A DNA stretch of 17,084 nt from Prevotella sp. (GTDB lineage Bacteria; Bacteroidota; Bacteroidia; Bacteroidales; Bacteroidaceae), in NCBI GenBank assembly GCA_022732315.1, contig JAIJUV010000040.1:1-17084 (forward strand). Direction: 5' to 3'. Position numbers and translations under genes: made by a program. A model generated the notes under the pieces. The model saw only the letters and a list, made by a program, of their open reading frames with translations. It did no database searches and was not told the DNA's origin. Below, piece by piece: positions 15,871 through 17,084 of this stretch; within the stretch, counting starts at the first letter, position 1; every line of letters starts with the position of its first letter.

Positions 15871-16016
15871 GGTATGGAATGTCTGGGCTTTCTGAAGGCT
15901 TTCAATAAGCTTTCTGATAGTTTTCAGAAGAGAATATGATGGCTTTGGGTTCAGAGGCAAGACAAGTCCTATACCTTATTATATATAATAGGAATATAAG
16001 AAATTTAAGAATAAGA
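15871..16016 (+). other. Long leader with alternative hairpins
   Basis: Two copies of GCTTTCTGA (15887-15895 and 15909-15917) can each pair with one TTCAGAA (15923-15929), giving mutually exclusive stems. Farther down is a 14-nt perfect palindrome TATTATATATAATA (15977-15990). No open frame of note lies in the leader. Whether any of this regulates the downstream gene is not shown. Confidence 0.4.
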
Positions 16017-17084
16017 ATGAAGAAGAAAATTCAGTTCAGTCTCGTTTATCGAGACATGTGGCAGAGTTCTGGTAAGTTCCAGCCACGCAAAGATCAGTTG
16101 GCTAAGATTGCCCCAGTTATCATCGAAATGGGTTGCTTCAGCCGTGTAGAGACCAATGGTGGTGCTTTCGAGCAGGTTAATCTCCTTGCTGGTGAGAACC
16201 CTAACGATGCAGTACGTGCTTTCTGCAAGCCTTTCAACGAGGTGGGCATCAAGACTCACATGCTCGACCGTGGATTGAACGCTCTTCGTATGTATCCAGT
16301 GCCAGACGATGTACGTGCTCTCATGTACAAGGTAAAGGCTAAGCAGGGTACCAACATCACCCGTATCTTCGATGGATTGAACGATGTGCGCAACATCATT
16401 CCTTCTATCAAGTGGGCTAAGGAGGGTGGTATGACTCCACAGTGTGCGCTCTGTATCACCAATTCTCCTGTTCATACACTCGAGTATTACATGAACATCG
16501 CCGACCAGCTCATCGCTGCCGGTGCAGAGGAAATCTGCTTGAAGGATATGGCTGGTATCGGTCAGCCTGCATTCCTCGGTAAGCTTACCAAGATGATTAA
16601 GGACAAGTATCCACAGATCATCATTCAGTATCACGGTCACTCTGGTCCTGGTCTCTCTATGGCTTCTATCCTCGAGGTCTGCAACAATGGTGCCGACATC
16701 ATCGATACTGCCATCGAGCCATTGTCATGGGGTAAGGTTCACCCAGACGTCATCTCTGTTATCAGCATGCTGAAGAACGAGGGCTTCGAGGTTCCAGAAA
16801 TCAACATGAGTGCTTACATGAAGGCTCGTGCCATGACTCAGGAGTTCATCGACGAGTGGTTGGGCTACTTCATCAACCCAGGCAATAAGATTATGTCTTC
16901 ATTGTTGCTCGGTTGCGGTCTCCCTGGTGGTATGATGGGTTCTATGATGGCAGACCTCGGCGGTATGCGTCAGACCATCAACAACATCCGCAAGAAGAAG
17001 GGTGAGGAAGAGTTGTCTATGGACGACCTCCTGATCAAGCTCTTCGACGAGGTTGAGTATGTATGGCCACGCGTAGGTTACCCT
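16017..17084 (+). CDS. Biotin-dependent carboxyltransferase, OadA / pyruvate carboxylase subunit B type (3' end outside window)
   Basis: Carboxyltransferase moving CO2 between carboxybiotin and pyruvate/oxaloacetate (or a related acyl-CoA in the transcarboxylase 5S case). The 356 codons visible are open to the window end. The HMGL-like TIM barrel occupies about 1-300: SLVYRDMWQSSG with Asp13 (metal ligand), MLDRGLNALRMYP, ITRIFDGLNDVRN, ICLKDMAG (biotin-lysine region), HGHSGPG with His206 and His208 (metal ligands), and DIIDTAIEPLSWG. The conserved carboxylase domain begins after about 300 (MGSMMADLGGMRQT). A biotinyl domain, usual at about residue 600, would lie beyond the window. RDMWQSSG and HGHSGPG differ from the common RDAHQS and HxHxTSG forms. 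The exact substrate is uncertain; the subunit class is not. Confidence 0.88.
   Translation, partial: MKKKIQFSLVYRDMWQSSGKFQPRKDQLAKIAPVIIEMGCFSRVETNGGAFEQVNLLAGENPNDAVRAFCKPFNEVGIKTHMLDRGLNALRMYPVPDDVRALMYKVKAKQGTNITRIFDGLNDVRNIIPSIKWAKEGGMTPQCALCITNSPVHTLEYYMNIADQLIAAGAEEICLKDMAGIGQPAFLGKLTKMIKDKYPQIIIQYHGHSGPGLSMASILEVCNNGADIIDTAIEPLSWGKVHPDVISVISMLKNEGFEVPEINMSAYMKARAMTQEFIDEWLGYFINPGNKIMSSLLLGCGLPGGMMGSMMADLGGMRQTINNIRKKKGEEELSMDDLLIKLFDEVEYVWPRVGYP

Noticed and set aside
16005..16640. 211-codon open frame antisense to the carboxyltransferase
   Set aside because: The plus-strand frame has clear catalytic motifs; the antisense frame encodes nothing recognisable.

Overview
The window looks like chromosomal DNA of a Bacteroidota bacterium, most likely of the Prevotella/Segatella group. 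Several upstream regions carry the Bacteroidota promoter pattern (a -7 element TAnnTTTG, in four cases with a TTTG about 19-20 nt upstream). Shine-Dalgarno sequences are mostly absent, and the proteins (long Bacteroidota-type LysRS, GH89 glycosidase, PiT transporter with a soluble tail) fit that group. No mobile element, CRISPR array, rRNA or tRNA is visible. The genus is an inference from protein and promoter style, not a database match.

Layout, left to right. (1) Minus strand: lysS, whose last codons lie outside the window, preceded by a GH89 alpha-N-acetylglucosaminidase with a signal peptide. (2) Plus strand: a menaquinone operon, menI-like hotdog thioesterase, menF, menD, menB, tightly packed and closed by a strong bidirectional terminator. 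(3) Minus strand: a queuosine operon, VUT/YhhQ-type precursor transporter then queF, with a good promoter and what reads as a preQ1-I riboswitch pseudoknot ending 3 nt before the transporter ATG. (4) A 450-bp non-coding block with two minus-strand terminators, further hairpins and a repeat tract. (5) Minus strand: a PiT phosphate transporter. (6) Plus strand: a HAD hydrolase. (7) A divergent pair of unrecognised genes, an acidic cytoplasmic protein (minus) and a lipoprotein (plus). (8) Plus strand: the start of a biotin-dependent carboxyltransferase (OadA / pyruvate carboxylase subunit B type), cut by the window end.

The men genes cover chorismate to isochorismate (MenF), SEPHCHC formation (MenD), DHNA-CoA ring closure (MenB) and DHNA-CoA hydrolysis (MenI). 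menC, menE, menH and menA are not here, so the pathway must be finished from other loci. The queuosine pair fits a feedback loop: QueF makes preQ1, the transporter imports deazapurine precursors, and preQ1 would shut both off through the leader.

The least expected signal is a set of short tandem repeats of unrelated sequence at gene junctions: a 7-mer x5 that carries both the menF stop and the menD start, a different 7-mer x4 inside the GH89 coding frame next to the catalytic loop, a 13-mer between the transporter and queF, an 18-21-mer after the phosphate transporter, and a 20-mer repeat running off the HAD stop codon.
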